64,000 nucleotides of DNA, taken from assembly GCA_964020975.1 (NCBI GenBank), contig OZ026619.1:88691562-88755561 (forward strand), read 5' to 3'. Made by a program: the position numbers and the translations under genes. Positions 13,801-22,699 of the stretch are shown in pieces. Below the pieces are notes generated by a model. It did not search any database, was not told the origin of the DNA, and saw only the letters and a list, made by a program, of their open reading frames with translations. Numbering within the stretch: the first letter of the stretch is position 1; each line of letters starts with the position of its first letter. This DNA comes from Hermodice carunculata. Taxonomy: Eukaryota; Annelida; Polychaeta; Eunicida; Amphinomidae.

Positions 13801-16800
13801 GGTGGGAAACATTTACAGGGGATCATCATTTGCAGACTGTTGAATCAGAAATATATTCAGAGCAAGAAGCAGGGGATCCTGTTTCCTGCAGTTCTCACCA
13901 GAGGGCGGCACTGAGTGGCAGCTTCACGCAGCTGGAGTTCCAAGAAGTTGAGCAGTCCCTCAGTCAGCAAGAGGAAATACTTTTGGGTAGAAGATCTGAA
14001 AGTGATGGTCCATGTTCAAGCTACCAAGAGGCACAACCAGAAGCTGAAGTACAGCTTTTACCAGGGCAGAAATATAAAGATCAGGGAGAGAAAGAAGCCA
14101 CAGGAAGTGGGTCATCAGCCAGCGGTGGCTCAGTTGGCTCAGTTGGCTCATTTGACGAGGTTGTGGCGACCTCCAGCACAGCAGAAAAGTATCCTTTCGA
14201 GAAATATCAATATGGAGTCAGCTGAAGATGCCTCATATGTGCGCGCTGTGTTTGTCTAAGTTGTTATCAGTCACATCATATGGAACTCTAAAAATAAGAA
14301 TGAACTAACCTTATTTGTTGGTCAACAAGGCTGAAGCTTGGAATTTCACTCCCCTACTAAGGTCTTTTGCCAAATATGGCTTGTCTCAGCCAAAACCACA
14401 AATTTGTGTCTTTCTCATATCCATTATAATTCAAAATAGGGGTTTAGGCAGGGCCCTAAATTGTATGAGCAGTACCTAAGAAATTCACATTTTTTTGTCC
14501 TCTAACTTATTTCTTGACTGTCGACTCACTTTAGAACATATGAATTCACATAAAATCAATTATTATTTCAAGTTGTATATGTGTGGTCAGCTAAACTAGC
14601 CCAGTGGCCGTACAGGGCTGGGGCTGTCCATGTGTATCCTGGTTGACTGTTTTTGATGTCTGGTGTGGCTGTGTCGCACAAGATCTACTACACGGTCACT
14701 TTTCTGGCTCTACAAAAGTGGAACTGTTCACAAACACATAAAAAGCAAGCACACAAAAAGCTGTCAACAAAGATAATGATTTTTTTTTCTGTGTGATTAC
14801 TTTTAGGTCAAAAATTGCATATAGCACGGGTTGCAAAATGTGGAAAGTGTTTCTGATTGGTTCAACTAAATTGTAAACTTAACAAAATCATAGATTATTG
14901 GTACACCAAGTGGCCATAGACATTGGAGGCCAAAATGAAACCAAAAAAGAAAAAAAAGAAAAATCAACCTGTTTCAATGCTACCTCATGTTATCAGGAAC
15001 TGTACAAAAATTGTCCGCATCTTGTGCATAGTTGCTGTTCATGACTATGTAAGATGTCAATGTGTACCTGTGAATCTCGCTCTGTGTGAATGTTGTTCTT
15101 GACATCAGGTTAAAAAAAAATACATAACAGTTTCAAGAAGGTATTGGATTTTCGAAATGTAAAGATCCAAAGTCAACACCAAGCTGAGGCTAGACCATGC
15201 AGACTATTAGACTGGAGTCAATTGGAACAGCATTTGAGGATATATGTTAGATTAGCAGTGACTCACAAATTGTAAGATAGAGAGAGAGGGGGGGGGATTT
15301 AAAGTGTGTTAAAGTATACATTTTTTGGAAGCAAAGCTGCAAATTCTGTTTATAATAATTTTATAGCCTTAGATACTGACAATGTTTACATAGCAACACA
15401 CAAAAGATCATAATTCACCACAAATATCAATCCAGCTCATTTAATTTTGAAGACAGGGACCACAAACTGTACAGTTAACTTAAGTTTATGAAATGAATAA
15501 AAAAAAAAAAAACTGTCTCAGATTTAAAGAAAAAAGTATGGCTGTTTTGTCACCAGGGTTGGTTAAAAATAACTTCCCTTTAATAAACCATTATTCCAAC
15601 TTCAAACACCTGTATCTCTTAAACAACAACAAACAGTGTAAAATTTTAGACACACATTATTAATTAGCAGGGTGTTATAGACTTTTCAATTTAATGCCAA
15701 AATCTTTACTTTGTATGCGTTTTGAAAGTGTAAATGTCACTCCAATTTTAAGTGAATTTACAGTATTAAATGCAGAAAAGTATCAGTATTAAGATCCTGA
15801 TAACATAATGTGTATCCTTAAAGCAATTTAGCTAAAAAATGATGGAGTCTGTTTTTAAAGTGTAAATTTCACTCCAATTTTAAGTGAATTTACGGTATTA
15901 AATACAGAAAAGTATCAGCATTAAGATCCTGATAACATAATGTGTATTCTTAAAGCAATTTTAGCTACAAAACAAACACAGGCAAACAGAATCTATAGTA
16001 CATCTTAGCCACATGTGGCCAGCAGTTGTTACAAGGTTGCATTAATGTTGATCAAGGGATTATCATTTCCATGTTTTATGATCTATGGACAACATGATCT
16101 TTCCCCCCAAAAATATAGACTTTGCATGTATGTTTGCAAGTAGTTTTCATTGCATGGAGCAACATAGAGATAGTGGACTGACTTGCGTTGTACAGTTAGA
16201 CCACTGTAAACTTCTTTATAAGTGTACTTTTGGAGTAAGCTATTGAAAATAATTAAATCTCTGGAAGCGTTAAGAAGTTTAATTTTAATGGCTTAATTAA
16301 AAACTTTTATTTTACCTGTTTTTGTACAGGAAAAAAAAGCGCAAAAAAATGGGAATTATTATTTTCTTTTGAGAAAGGAAACAGTACACTTCTAGCAGCA
16401 CAATTATATTTCATATTTTGGATCAGGGTTTCAGTTCAAAATTTAGAGGATGTTAAAATTGAAATTTTCAAAAACTTAAAACAGCCTTAAAATTATAAGT
16501 AAGCCCTTAAAATTTTTTTTAAGGTTTTGGAGAGGGTCATGTGTTCTTTCATATGACACTACAAACTAGATTGGATTTATATTTTCTAAAGTGCTATTTT
16601 AAATTTTATGTAAAATTTGATTACTTCAGAAGGGATACTAGTATTTTATATTCAGTGCCAGAATCAAACTTGATGTTACGTTTTCTTTGAGAAAATACAC
16701 ATGTATATACTTTTTAGCGTATTAGATGGTAACCATAGACAGAAATTAAACATTTGTGCATGAGAGTCATAAAGTGTACCACATCCTTAACATTCTTTAG

Positions 16801-18338
16801 TTGTACATTAGAATTCAGAGAGCAGTGGTAAAAGCCAGAAAAGAATATTGTGGACACCAGAACTGGTTATATCTGGACATGAAAGATACTTTGTGTAGCT
16901 TGCCCATCAGACTTGCGCTAGGTCCATCCTTATTCTGGTTACAGGCCTTCTCTTTTCATGTTCATATGTGTCCCCACAGAGAAAATAATGCTTGGGGATG
17001 CCAATGATGTCAGAGAAGATTGCTGAAAGTACAGTGGTACCTGCTGTATGTGACCACTGCCTTAAAAGACCACTTTGTTGGTGGCCACATTTCTGCGGCC
17101 GCAGGGGTCAGTGTCTTTGTAAATTTACCTTTGGTGACAGACCACTTTTTGAATGAGACCACTTTATTGTGGCTAAAGGGGCCATCACATACAGCAGGAA
17201 CTACTGTAGGCTACTGACACGGTACAGGAGGTCGAAAGAGGAACTGTAAATTTGTGTCAATCAAGGAAGGGCCAGTGAATTGCTATATGGACAATTTGAA
17301 ATGCTGGCTTTCACTCTTCTGCAGATGTAGTCTGTTTTTCCTTAACTTGACCCCTCAGATGTGGCGTCCCCAACTTCTTCCTGGCTCCACAGAATTTAGC
17401 CCAGTCCATGTGGGCCATAAGACGAGGAACTGCGTTGTTCAGTTCCGGGAATCAGGAGTCATCATTACAAGATTCTCAGGTAACCATGGTGACAGTCACA
17501 AGGCCTTTTAACAAATTTCTCATTTAGTTAACATGTATGACTCAGTTGTAAAGTTTACAGAACATGTATCAATACCAAGTTACTGAAAAAAAAACGGACA
17601 AACAAACAAACAAACAAAAAATTTTAAAATCTACTCACAAACAAGTGTGGTTCCAAAATATTTTTAATTCACAGCACATTTTCTTTCAACATTTTTTCTT
17701 CAGTGTGTCAGAAATGCTGAACCATAGCATTTTGTATTCACATGCTAAAGTATGAAACTTTGCATGTTTATCATAAACCACTCCAGAGCTTTAATTTGTG
17801 CAAAGTTCTATATGAAAGACACAGGTATACTTAATGTGTACATGCACCTGACAGGTGTATTTACTGAGCCTACAAATCCTCTAATCCATAGATAAGGACC
17901 CTAATCTTGATCCTCCATGGTCTTTACAATGAAAAGAGTAAGAAACTGGATTTACAGGTTTAACGCTCTTGATTCAATTGGCCCAGACAACCTTGGCTGA
18001 ACTATCCAACACCCTTCCTTCTTGACAGGTGTCAAGTTTTGAGAATTTTTATTGTGCGGGTAGAGATGATTATGAACTCAGAATTCTCCAAATTAAATAT
18101 CACTTTGAAATAACCACACTACAGTATGGTATAACTTAACAGATATAATGTTTTATAAGGTTATATTTTATATGTGTAGGAACTGGAAACCACGAGTAGC
18201 AGGGCTGGCCAGGGAAACTCTGATCGAAGGCAGTCATCCAGATCTGCCAAACTAGGCATAGGAGCTGATCAGCCTCAACCCACGCCACAGCAGAGTGAAC
18301 GCATCGCCAGAATCTTTTCTCAGAGATTTTCCTCTTGA
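434..18338 (+). CDS. C2CD3: C2CD3-like C2 domain centriolar protein, 3' part (12 exons)
   Basis: C2CD3 is a scaffold at the distal end of centrioles, needed for distal appendage assembly, centriole length control and cilium formation. Exons seen: 434-545, 991-1149, 1760-1859, 2544-2752, 6285-6441, 7039-7090, 7592-7719, 8446-8511, 10634-10884, 11939-14188, 17359-17479, 18180-18338. Every junction is AG/GT and every phase joins, giving 3,762 coding bases after two leading bases that finish a codon from an exon left of the window (about 1,253 residues). Recognition rests on a C2 segment containing [20 protein letters not shown] and on the C-terminal [10 protein letters not shown], both of which I recall as C2CD3-like. 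The N-terminal half lies outside the window. The least certain junction is the donor at 14189, chosen because it alone supplies the two bases that the next exon's phase needs. The introns are full of repeats, including an antisense retroelement. Confidence 0.9.
766..799. repeat. C13-A8-G13 homopolymer palindrome in an intron
   Basis: Thirteen C (766-778), eight A (779-786) and thirteen G (787-799) form a perfect 13-bp inverted repeat with an A-only loop, inside a C2CD3 intron. Homopolymer lengths of this kind are often unreliable in assemblies. Confidence 0.85.
2544..8511 (+). CDS. C2CD3: C2CD3 exons for a second C2-type region
   Basis: Five exons (2544-2752, 6285-6441, 7039-7090, 7592-7719, 8446-8511) encode about 204 residues. 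A charged basic linker leads into a C2-like domain: [18 protein letters not shown], then [51 protein letters not shown] and the [17 protein letters not shown] block. The second half (DRVLGF to GQIKV) is the strongest C2CD3 signature here. The 3.5-kb intron between the first two of these exons contains the antisense Penelope-like element at 2888-5483. All phases agree. Confidence 0.88.
2876..2887. repeat. Target-site duplication, 3' side of Penelope-like element
   Basis: ATGTGTTAATTT here is repeated exactly at 5484-5495. The bases outside and inside the pair differ, so the duplication is exactly 12 bp and fixes both ends of the insertion. Confidence 0.85.
2888..5483 (-). mobile_element. Penelope-like element with GIY-YIG endonuclease, 5'-truncated and broken
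   Basis: A retroelement on the minus strand inside a C2CD3 intron, flanked by the 12-bp direct repeat ATGTGTTAATTT (2876-2887 and 5484-5495). Read right to left, reverse transcriptase motifs occur in order: [51 protein letters not shown] and the catalytic RFIDDIF near 4614-4634. A GIY-YIG nuclease follows at about 3850-3620 with [17 protein letters not shown] and an R-E-H pair. This order (RT, then C-terminal GIY-YIG) defines the EN-positive Penelope-like group. The copy lacks the start of the reading frame and carries at least two breaks, so it is a fossil. About 700 bases of 3' region follow, including a TATA-like word (3071-3080) and a hammerhead ribozyme (2976-3018). Confidence 0.92.
2976..3018 (-). 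ncRNA. Type I hammerhead ribozyme motif in the Penelope-like element
   Basis: On the minus strand the order is helix I strand CAGUUC (3018-3013), core CUGAUGA, stem-loop II with CC/GG pairs closing a GUU-type loop plus a G-U closing pair and one C-A mismatch, core GAA, minimal stem III AC-GC-GU, and the GUC cleavage triplet ending at 2982. The complementary helix I strand GAACUG follows (2981-2976). All conserved core bases are present and helix I is a perfect 6-bp match. Short-stem-III hammerheads are known from Penelope-like elements, which supports the call. Predicted cleavage falls between plus-strand positions 2982 and 2981. Confidence 0.85.
5484..5495. repeat. Target-site duplication, 5' side of Penelope-like element
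   Basis: Second copy of ATGTGTTAATTT. It lies directly against the truncated 5' end of the element on the minus strand. Confidence 0.85.
5744..5764. repeat. Poly(A) run in C2CD3 intron
   Basis: An uninterrupted run of about 21 A. It may mark the tail of an old retroposed fragment, but no flanking duplication was seen. Confidence 0.6.
6060..6236. mobile_element. CAGT-ended palindromic MITE (pogo/Tigger-like), degenerate
   Basis: Inverted ends resemble each other: CAGTAGTCCTCCTCTTGTAA on the left and the complement of CTCATAAGAGGGCGACAACTG on the right. The interior is built from GTAAGGCCACC-like words on both strands. It belongs with the better copies at 51581 and 31576. It ends about 50 bases upstream of a C2CD3 acceptor. 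Confidence 0.55.
8537..9795 (+). mobile_element. Old interspersed repeat with an endonuclease remnant
   Basis: The repeat opens with a hairpin (8537-8564, CTTCAGCC...GGCTGAAG) and ends near a second GGCTGAAGGGTAC word at about 9782. Inside, 9350-9680 reads as a degenerate apurinic-type endonuclease: [12 protein letters not shown] in one frame, then [22 protein letters not shown] and [10 protein letters not shown] in another. The DFNVD and ILDxIYTN blocks are typical of endonuclease domains in non-LTR retrotransposons and in some Helitrons (Helentrons). The host family cannot be decided because nothing else of the element survives. Confidence 0.5.
10441..10462. repeat. Poly(T) run
   Basis: About 22 T in the intron before the 10634 exon. 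It has no identified flanking duplication. Confidence 0.6.
10634..14188 (+). CDS. C2CD3: C2CD3 exons for the long disordered region, including a 2,250-bp exon
   Basis: Exon 10634-10884 ([18 protein letters not shown] onward) leads into one very long exon, 11939-14188. The long exon encodes about 750 residues rich in Ser, Glu, Asp, Gln and Gly, with acidic runs ([20 protein letters not shown]) and no globular pattern, so it is most likely intrinsically disordered. A short motif recurs as EHDSWFGN and EQDSWFSDP about 46 residues apart. The coding frame runs on past the donor at 14189 to a stop at 14223-14225. A retained-intron form would therefore end only 12 residues later, and an AATAAA followed by a run of A lies at 15496. 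Long minus-strand open frames over this exon are shadows of its biased composition. Confidence 0.85.
11171..11364. mobile_element. CAGTGG-ended palindromic MITE (pogo/Tigger-like)
   Basis: Bounded by TA on both sides, as in TA-target DNA transposons. The left end CAGTGGAACCCCACATTAAG and the complement of the right end (CAGTGAAACCATATTATTGA) match in their first bases. The interior repeats the words GAATAAGACCACC/TTAAGACC on both strands. It lies in the intron before the long C2CD3 exon. Confidence 0.6.
14226..17029. other. C2CD3 intron (or alternative 3' end) with no further gene
   Basis: About 2.8 kb of AT-rich sequence after the in-frame stop of the long exon. I found no exon in it. It contains an AATAAA at 15496 followed by A-rich sequence, a 133-bp tandem duplication at 15724-15972, and otherwise unremarkable DNA. 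Confidence 0.6.
15724..15972. repeat. Two-copy tandem duplication, period 133 bp
   Basis: Units 15724-15856 and 15857-15972 share AGTGTAAAT(G/T)TCACTCCAA, a GTGAATTTAC block and AAGATCCTGATAACATAATG, with scattered substitutions. This indicates a local duplication that has aged for some time. Confidence 0.8.
17030..17218. mobile_element. CAGTGGTACC-ended palindromic MITE (pogo/Tigger-like)
   Basis: TA flanks, with inverted ends CAGTGGTACCTGCTGTATGT on the left and CAGTAGTTCCTGCTGTATGT as the complement of the right. The interior alternates GACCAC words on both strands and includes a GCGGCCGC site. It is closely related to copies at 54247 and 57605. Confidence 0.7.
17359..18338 (+). CDS. C2CD3: C2CD3 last two coding exons
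   Basis: Exon 17359-17479 has a pyrimidine-rich acceptor. In the frame set by the phase-2 donor at 14189 it encodes [15 protein letters not shown] and about 24 further residues. Exon 18180-18338 joins in phase 0 and ends [12 protein letters not shown] and stop. The other frames of the first exon either stop or read an unconserved peptide. PNFFL-type and RIARIF-type segments fit what I recall of C2CD3 C-terminal regions; an alignment would settle this. Confidence 0.75.
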
Positions 18339-20213
18339 TTAATCATCTGATTTTCTAAGAGACACTTTAATGTATTTCTCAGTAAGCTGGGCTTCAGGTA
18401 GATATTGTTATGTCGTTGTGGTGTTTTTTGTATCTTACAAGGTAATTGGTAACAGTCAAGAATTTTCAATCTGTGGAACAGATTCAAATTCACTGTGTGA
18501 TGTACATTTTCTCCACCTGTAAGATGTGCGGAAACTACAAACAAAAAGTGGAAGTTTGAAGCGGAGGAGATGAACTGTTTCTGACAGACAGAATTCAGAT
18601 GATAAAGCTCTCATTGCTGTGTGGAAGCACATGTATAAAGTCTGTGAAAGCGAACTGTGATGGAAGAAAGTATCCAAGTTGAAAGTAGTGCCAAGAATTA
18701 TATTGAAGTATAATACATGTATATTTGTTGACAAATGCACCCATGTGGTATCTTTTGTGATGGTTATACCTGATAGGATGCCTTGCCTTGGAAAAAAAGG
18801 ACAAGGGAAGAGGTCTGGTGTGTACATGTAAGAGCATCATTTAAAAGGCCTCATTTTATGTCCTGTTTTTGCATCTGCAAACACAGGCTGTATTGCCATA
18901 GTGGCCATCCGTCCAATTAGCAGGGTTTTTTTTTTTATTATTTATCTAGGGATATGGTAAATCTTAGAGGATTCTTTGTTTCACCAAACTTTAAAAAAGA
19001 AAAAAGAAAAATATTTAGGAGGGATGTACTTTGCATGAACTTGTACATATATTTTGTATAAATGTGTTTGTAGGAAACACTGTTCTTTCAGCTTGTTCAT
19101 ATGCAGATACATGTACATTTGAATGAAGCGGTAGACTGTAAGTTGAAGTGTAAATGTACAGACAACCTGCAGATGTTGAGTCATTGTACATGTGCTTGTG
19201 ATGCACATTGAGTCTGTAAAATAGACATCTGTGCTTGGACCCATTTCTGTGTATAAAAGATCTTGATCCACAGTAAATCAGAGTGTACGCGTACAGGGAA
19301 TATGCCTTTAAGACCACCACTTTAAGAGACCTGCTGCCATTTGAGACCACATTGGGATTGAATCATTGTTTAACTTTGCTTGTCCATGATGAAAGGTACA
19401 CTGCTTGTGTCCACCAGATGACACAGATGATCCAAAGTCATTCCATAGCCTGTAAAGGTGATCAACACCTTGGGTAAGAATTGTTCACTGCCATACAAGC
19501 CATTCTCTGGCTGCTGCTGCTGCAGCAACCAGAGCATGACGTGTGCGACACTGAAAATAAAAACATGGACTATGGGGTTACGCATTTTGGAACTTGGACT
19601 GAGACTCCAGTCAACAGCTTTCTACGGCATGAACTAGAGTCCTGGTTAAGTTACAGCCCAACCCTTGAAGCTGTTGACCTGGGGAGGATATTCTGATACA
19701 ACTTACCTGTAAACTTCAAATTATTTCTCATTGATTTTGAAAGTAGTCTTTTGAAGGGGGAACGTTTTACCACTAGCCATGTTAAGGTGCAAGGATCATT
19801 AAGCATGTTAAGGTAAAGATAAATTTTTGTGGTATTTATGCGTCATTTTTAATGCAGCATCCCAACTCTTTTTGTTTGCACAAGAAGTACAGAAGAATTA
19901 AGTATGCCCGAGCTGTTACTTTTGGCTCATTTTGACCTTATGGAATGTTTTTTAACAAAAAGGTCCACTTTGTACAAGGAGTAGACATTCATATGATAGG
20001 TCAATAGAATTTAGATAGCAAGCAAACCATAAAAATGAGCAACTTCCAGATCATGGTCTGTTATGGCTGTATACAGGTCTTAATCCTGACATAACAATGT
20101 AAATTGGCCTATGAAAACTTCCATAATCAGTGCAGTTTTTCTGGGTTTGTACATAGTTGTAAATTTGTATTGTAAAGTTATTTATGTACTGAAATAAAAT
20201 CTGATTCATACCT
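18339..20213 (+). other. C2CD3 3' untranslated region with poly(A) signal
   Basis: After the stop at 18336-18338 there is no further coding exon. AATAAA at 20193-20198 is the most likely poly(A) signal, giving a UTR of about 1.9 kb. An earlier AATAAA near 19557 could give a shorter form. The stretch also holds a half copy of a CAGTGG-type MITE (about 19289-19352). The UTR extent is inferred only from the signal hexamers. Confidence 0.5.
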
Positions 20214-20267
20214 CATATTGTTAGATGTTGATATCTGTCTTTCCGTGTGACAAACAAACCAAGAAAA

Positions 20268-20457
20268 GGTGTTGACCTGGGCAAGGAGGGTCTCTACCCT
20301 CCTTGGCCTGGGGTATTCTCTCTGGAACTTTCAGCATACTGGTACCTGAATAAAAGGTCTTTTTACGAGGAATACAAATTTTGGATCCTGATGATGATAC
20401 AGACTAGTTTGACTTAAGTAGATGGACTTTAGTCATGATTGGCACTGAAAGAGTTAA
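20268..20457. mobile_element. Truncated TTAA-ended MITE (piggyBac-like)
   Basis: The right end GGCACTGAAAGAGTTAA and the interior (TTTTTACGAGGAATACAAAT, GACTAGTTTGACTTAAGTAG) match the full copy at 61685-61932. The left terminus is missing. A second fragment in the opposite direction follows at about 20557-20650. Confidence 0.65.
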
Positions 20458-20674
20458 AATTCTATAGTTGAACCTTTATGTTGGTCAGAATAATGGCCAG
20501 CTGCCCAAGTTAATCTCAAGTCCAGATTGTTGTGATCCCAGATCATATCAGACCCACTTAAGTCTTTCAGTGCCAACTGCGACTTAAGTCGATCTCGTAA
20601 AATGAACAGCTCTAAATTGATTTTCCTTGTAAAAAGATGTTTCGTTTTAGTACCCATGTGTCTATAATTACAGT

Positions 20675-21670
20675 TACTAGGCCTGTCAATAAAGGAACAT
20701 CGTATTCACTAAATTCCTTAATACATCTGTGTGGGATGTTTGTATTAGAGATACAAGCATCATGCTGCCAGTTAGCAGAATGATGTGCATGGAATAATGG
20801 TACCAAAATGAGACTTGTGCTGGTTTCCTCCTGATGACCTGATTTCATATAAAGGCCTAAAACTTAAACTTCAAATATTATGACTATGATTGTGCCTTAT
20901 ACAAAATATTCTGTTCTGCATGTAATGGTTTACAACTCGACAGTTTTTTACCCGTCCGCCTTCTAGGCCACAGGGGTATTGTCATCATCTACCTGTCCAT
21001 CCATGCTTTCCTTACACCATATCTCCAAAAATACTCACTTTTCAGAGACCAAATTTTTACCACACAGGGCTACTGAGGTGCTTCAGGTGTGCATCGAAAA
21101 GTAGGTCACATATTTAAGTCACAGTACTATATTAAAGAAAAAAAATTGTGTTAACACAATATCTAAAAAAATATTCAATGTAGCATCATCATTTATTTAT
21201 GACAGTTGGTCCTAAGGATGTCCGGGAAGCCTATCAAAAACTAGGTCACAGTGCTGCATTGAAGAAAAATAGTGGTACCATGATATCTTCAAATCTTAAT
21301 TTTCTCATTGTAGCTAGACCAGTTATTCATGACAGTTGGTCTTAAGGTTGTCTCGGACACCTGGTGAAAACTGGGTCACATATTTAGGTCACAGTGCTGC
21401 ATTGAAGAAAAATGGCCTTGCCATGATATCCCTGCTCATTGCATTTGAACCAAAGCTTTGTCATTAGGTCAAACAGAAGTAGCCTTGACCTACCCAAGTG
21501 TATTGTCGTCACCTATGTGTCTGTCTGTCTGTCCTGGCCGAGGGGCTTTCGGTCACTGATCGGCTTCCAGTTTAGTGGTATGGAAAAGGACTGCTCTTTG
21601 ATAATTGGACTTGATAGTGTTCAAATGGTACTTGGGCTTAAAGATTTGGGTATTCTCTTTATTAAATAGA
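20675..21670. repeat. Older interspersed repeat split by a 0.63-kb insertion
   Basis: The flanks 20675-20940 and 21572-21670 match a second copy at 27965-28032 plus 28550-28855 (shared GGACTTGATAGTGTTCAAAT, TTCACTAAATTCC, GCTGGTTTCC). The block 20943-21570 is absent from that copy and carries the CCGAGGGGCTTTC end also seen at the start of the window. It is therefore a later insertion. Confidence 0.6.
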
Positions 21671-21679
21671 GTATAACAG

Positions 21680-21762
21680 TCCAGCTCAACAGCTTTCCTC
21701 ATCCAAATGGTGCCAAGGAAAGCTGTTGACTCAGTCTAAAACGTGGCACTGAAAGAGTTTAA
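21680..21762. mobile_element. Fragment of TTAA-type MITE core hairpin
   Basis: Contains the core palindrome TCAACAGCTTTCCT...AAGGAAAGCTGTTGA followed by a degenerate GGCACTGAAAGAGTTTAA end. It is one arm of the family described at 61685. Confidence 0.55.
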
Positions 21763-22059
21763 GTTCAGATAAAATCCAAAGGTTGTTTGCACTTATCCAC
21801 TCCATTTTGAGGCTGTGTTCAGCTTGACCTTCACATTTAAAAGTGGTGCAAGGTGGTTTACGAGACTTGAGTGTATAAGACATCATCTGTGCTATTCCAT
21901 CAGGATTGAAAGATATGGTTTACTTTCTTGACATTGGATTAGATGAGACGTGCAGAATGTTTTGTGAATATAACCTACTGTGAGGGACAGGACTAACCAT
22001 TTAATTGAGTTGCATGATACCAAGTTTGTGTGGCAATTTAGGCAAAAGTGTTCTTACCT

Positions 22060-22680
22060 CTGCTGACTTATCAGTCAGTTGAGATTATAGGATGATCTGT
22101 CATCCATCTGTCCACAATTCACACTTCAATTTCTCCAAAACTTGATAATGAATTTTTTTTAACTTATTGCTGTTTTCTACCCGCCACAAATCATCACATG
22201 ACCAAGACTCCTGGAAGGGAGTCGAAATGTGACCGTTTCCCAAAAAAATTGTACCAAAGGAAATTTTAGAAAAATTCATTATCATGTTGGTACCATTACT
22301 AACACATTCCATACAGTTCTCCAAAACTGTTGGCCAGTTTAACTTCAAACTTGGTGAGAATCTACCTTGAGTGGGTCTCTACCAAACTTATTCAAATGGA
22401 CATGCTTGGGTGATTTTTTTGATTTTTTTTACTTTTGTTCATTTAAAAAAACAACAAAAAATTGGAAAAATCTGGGCAACTGCTTGGCCAATTTCTTCAA
22501 AATTGAATAGGGAGAGTTCTGGGGACCCTTCAACCATTTTGTTTCAAGAGGTGGTACTGCAATGTCTTTCTGTTGTTTTATGCATGCTATATGCACTGTC
22601 AATTTTTGGCTTTACTCCAGAATGCCTGAACAAGATTGTTCAAAATTATTTTTGAAGTCAAAAATACTCTTAGTTTGTGA
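22060..22680 (-). repeat. Interspersed repeat, inverse copy of 26400-27655 family
   Basis: Read on the minus strand it repeats the order seen at 27180-27650: a GAGACCCAC... word, a TGGCCAACAG-type block, a GATGGACAGATGGATGAC word and a CTGACTGATAAGTCAGCAG palindrome. No coding potential is visible. Confidence 0.55.
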
Positions 22681-22699
22681 ACTCAATTGAGATATCTTG

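Noticed and set aside
17359-17479. Alternative frame of this exon beginning [16 protein letters not shown]
   Set aside because: It does not match the phase of the following exon or the incoming donor. The chosen frame gives a [10 protein letters not shown] segment and joins both neighbours.
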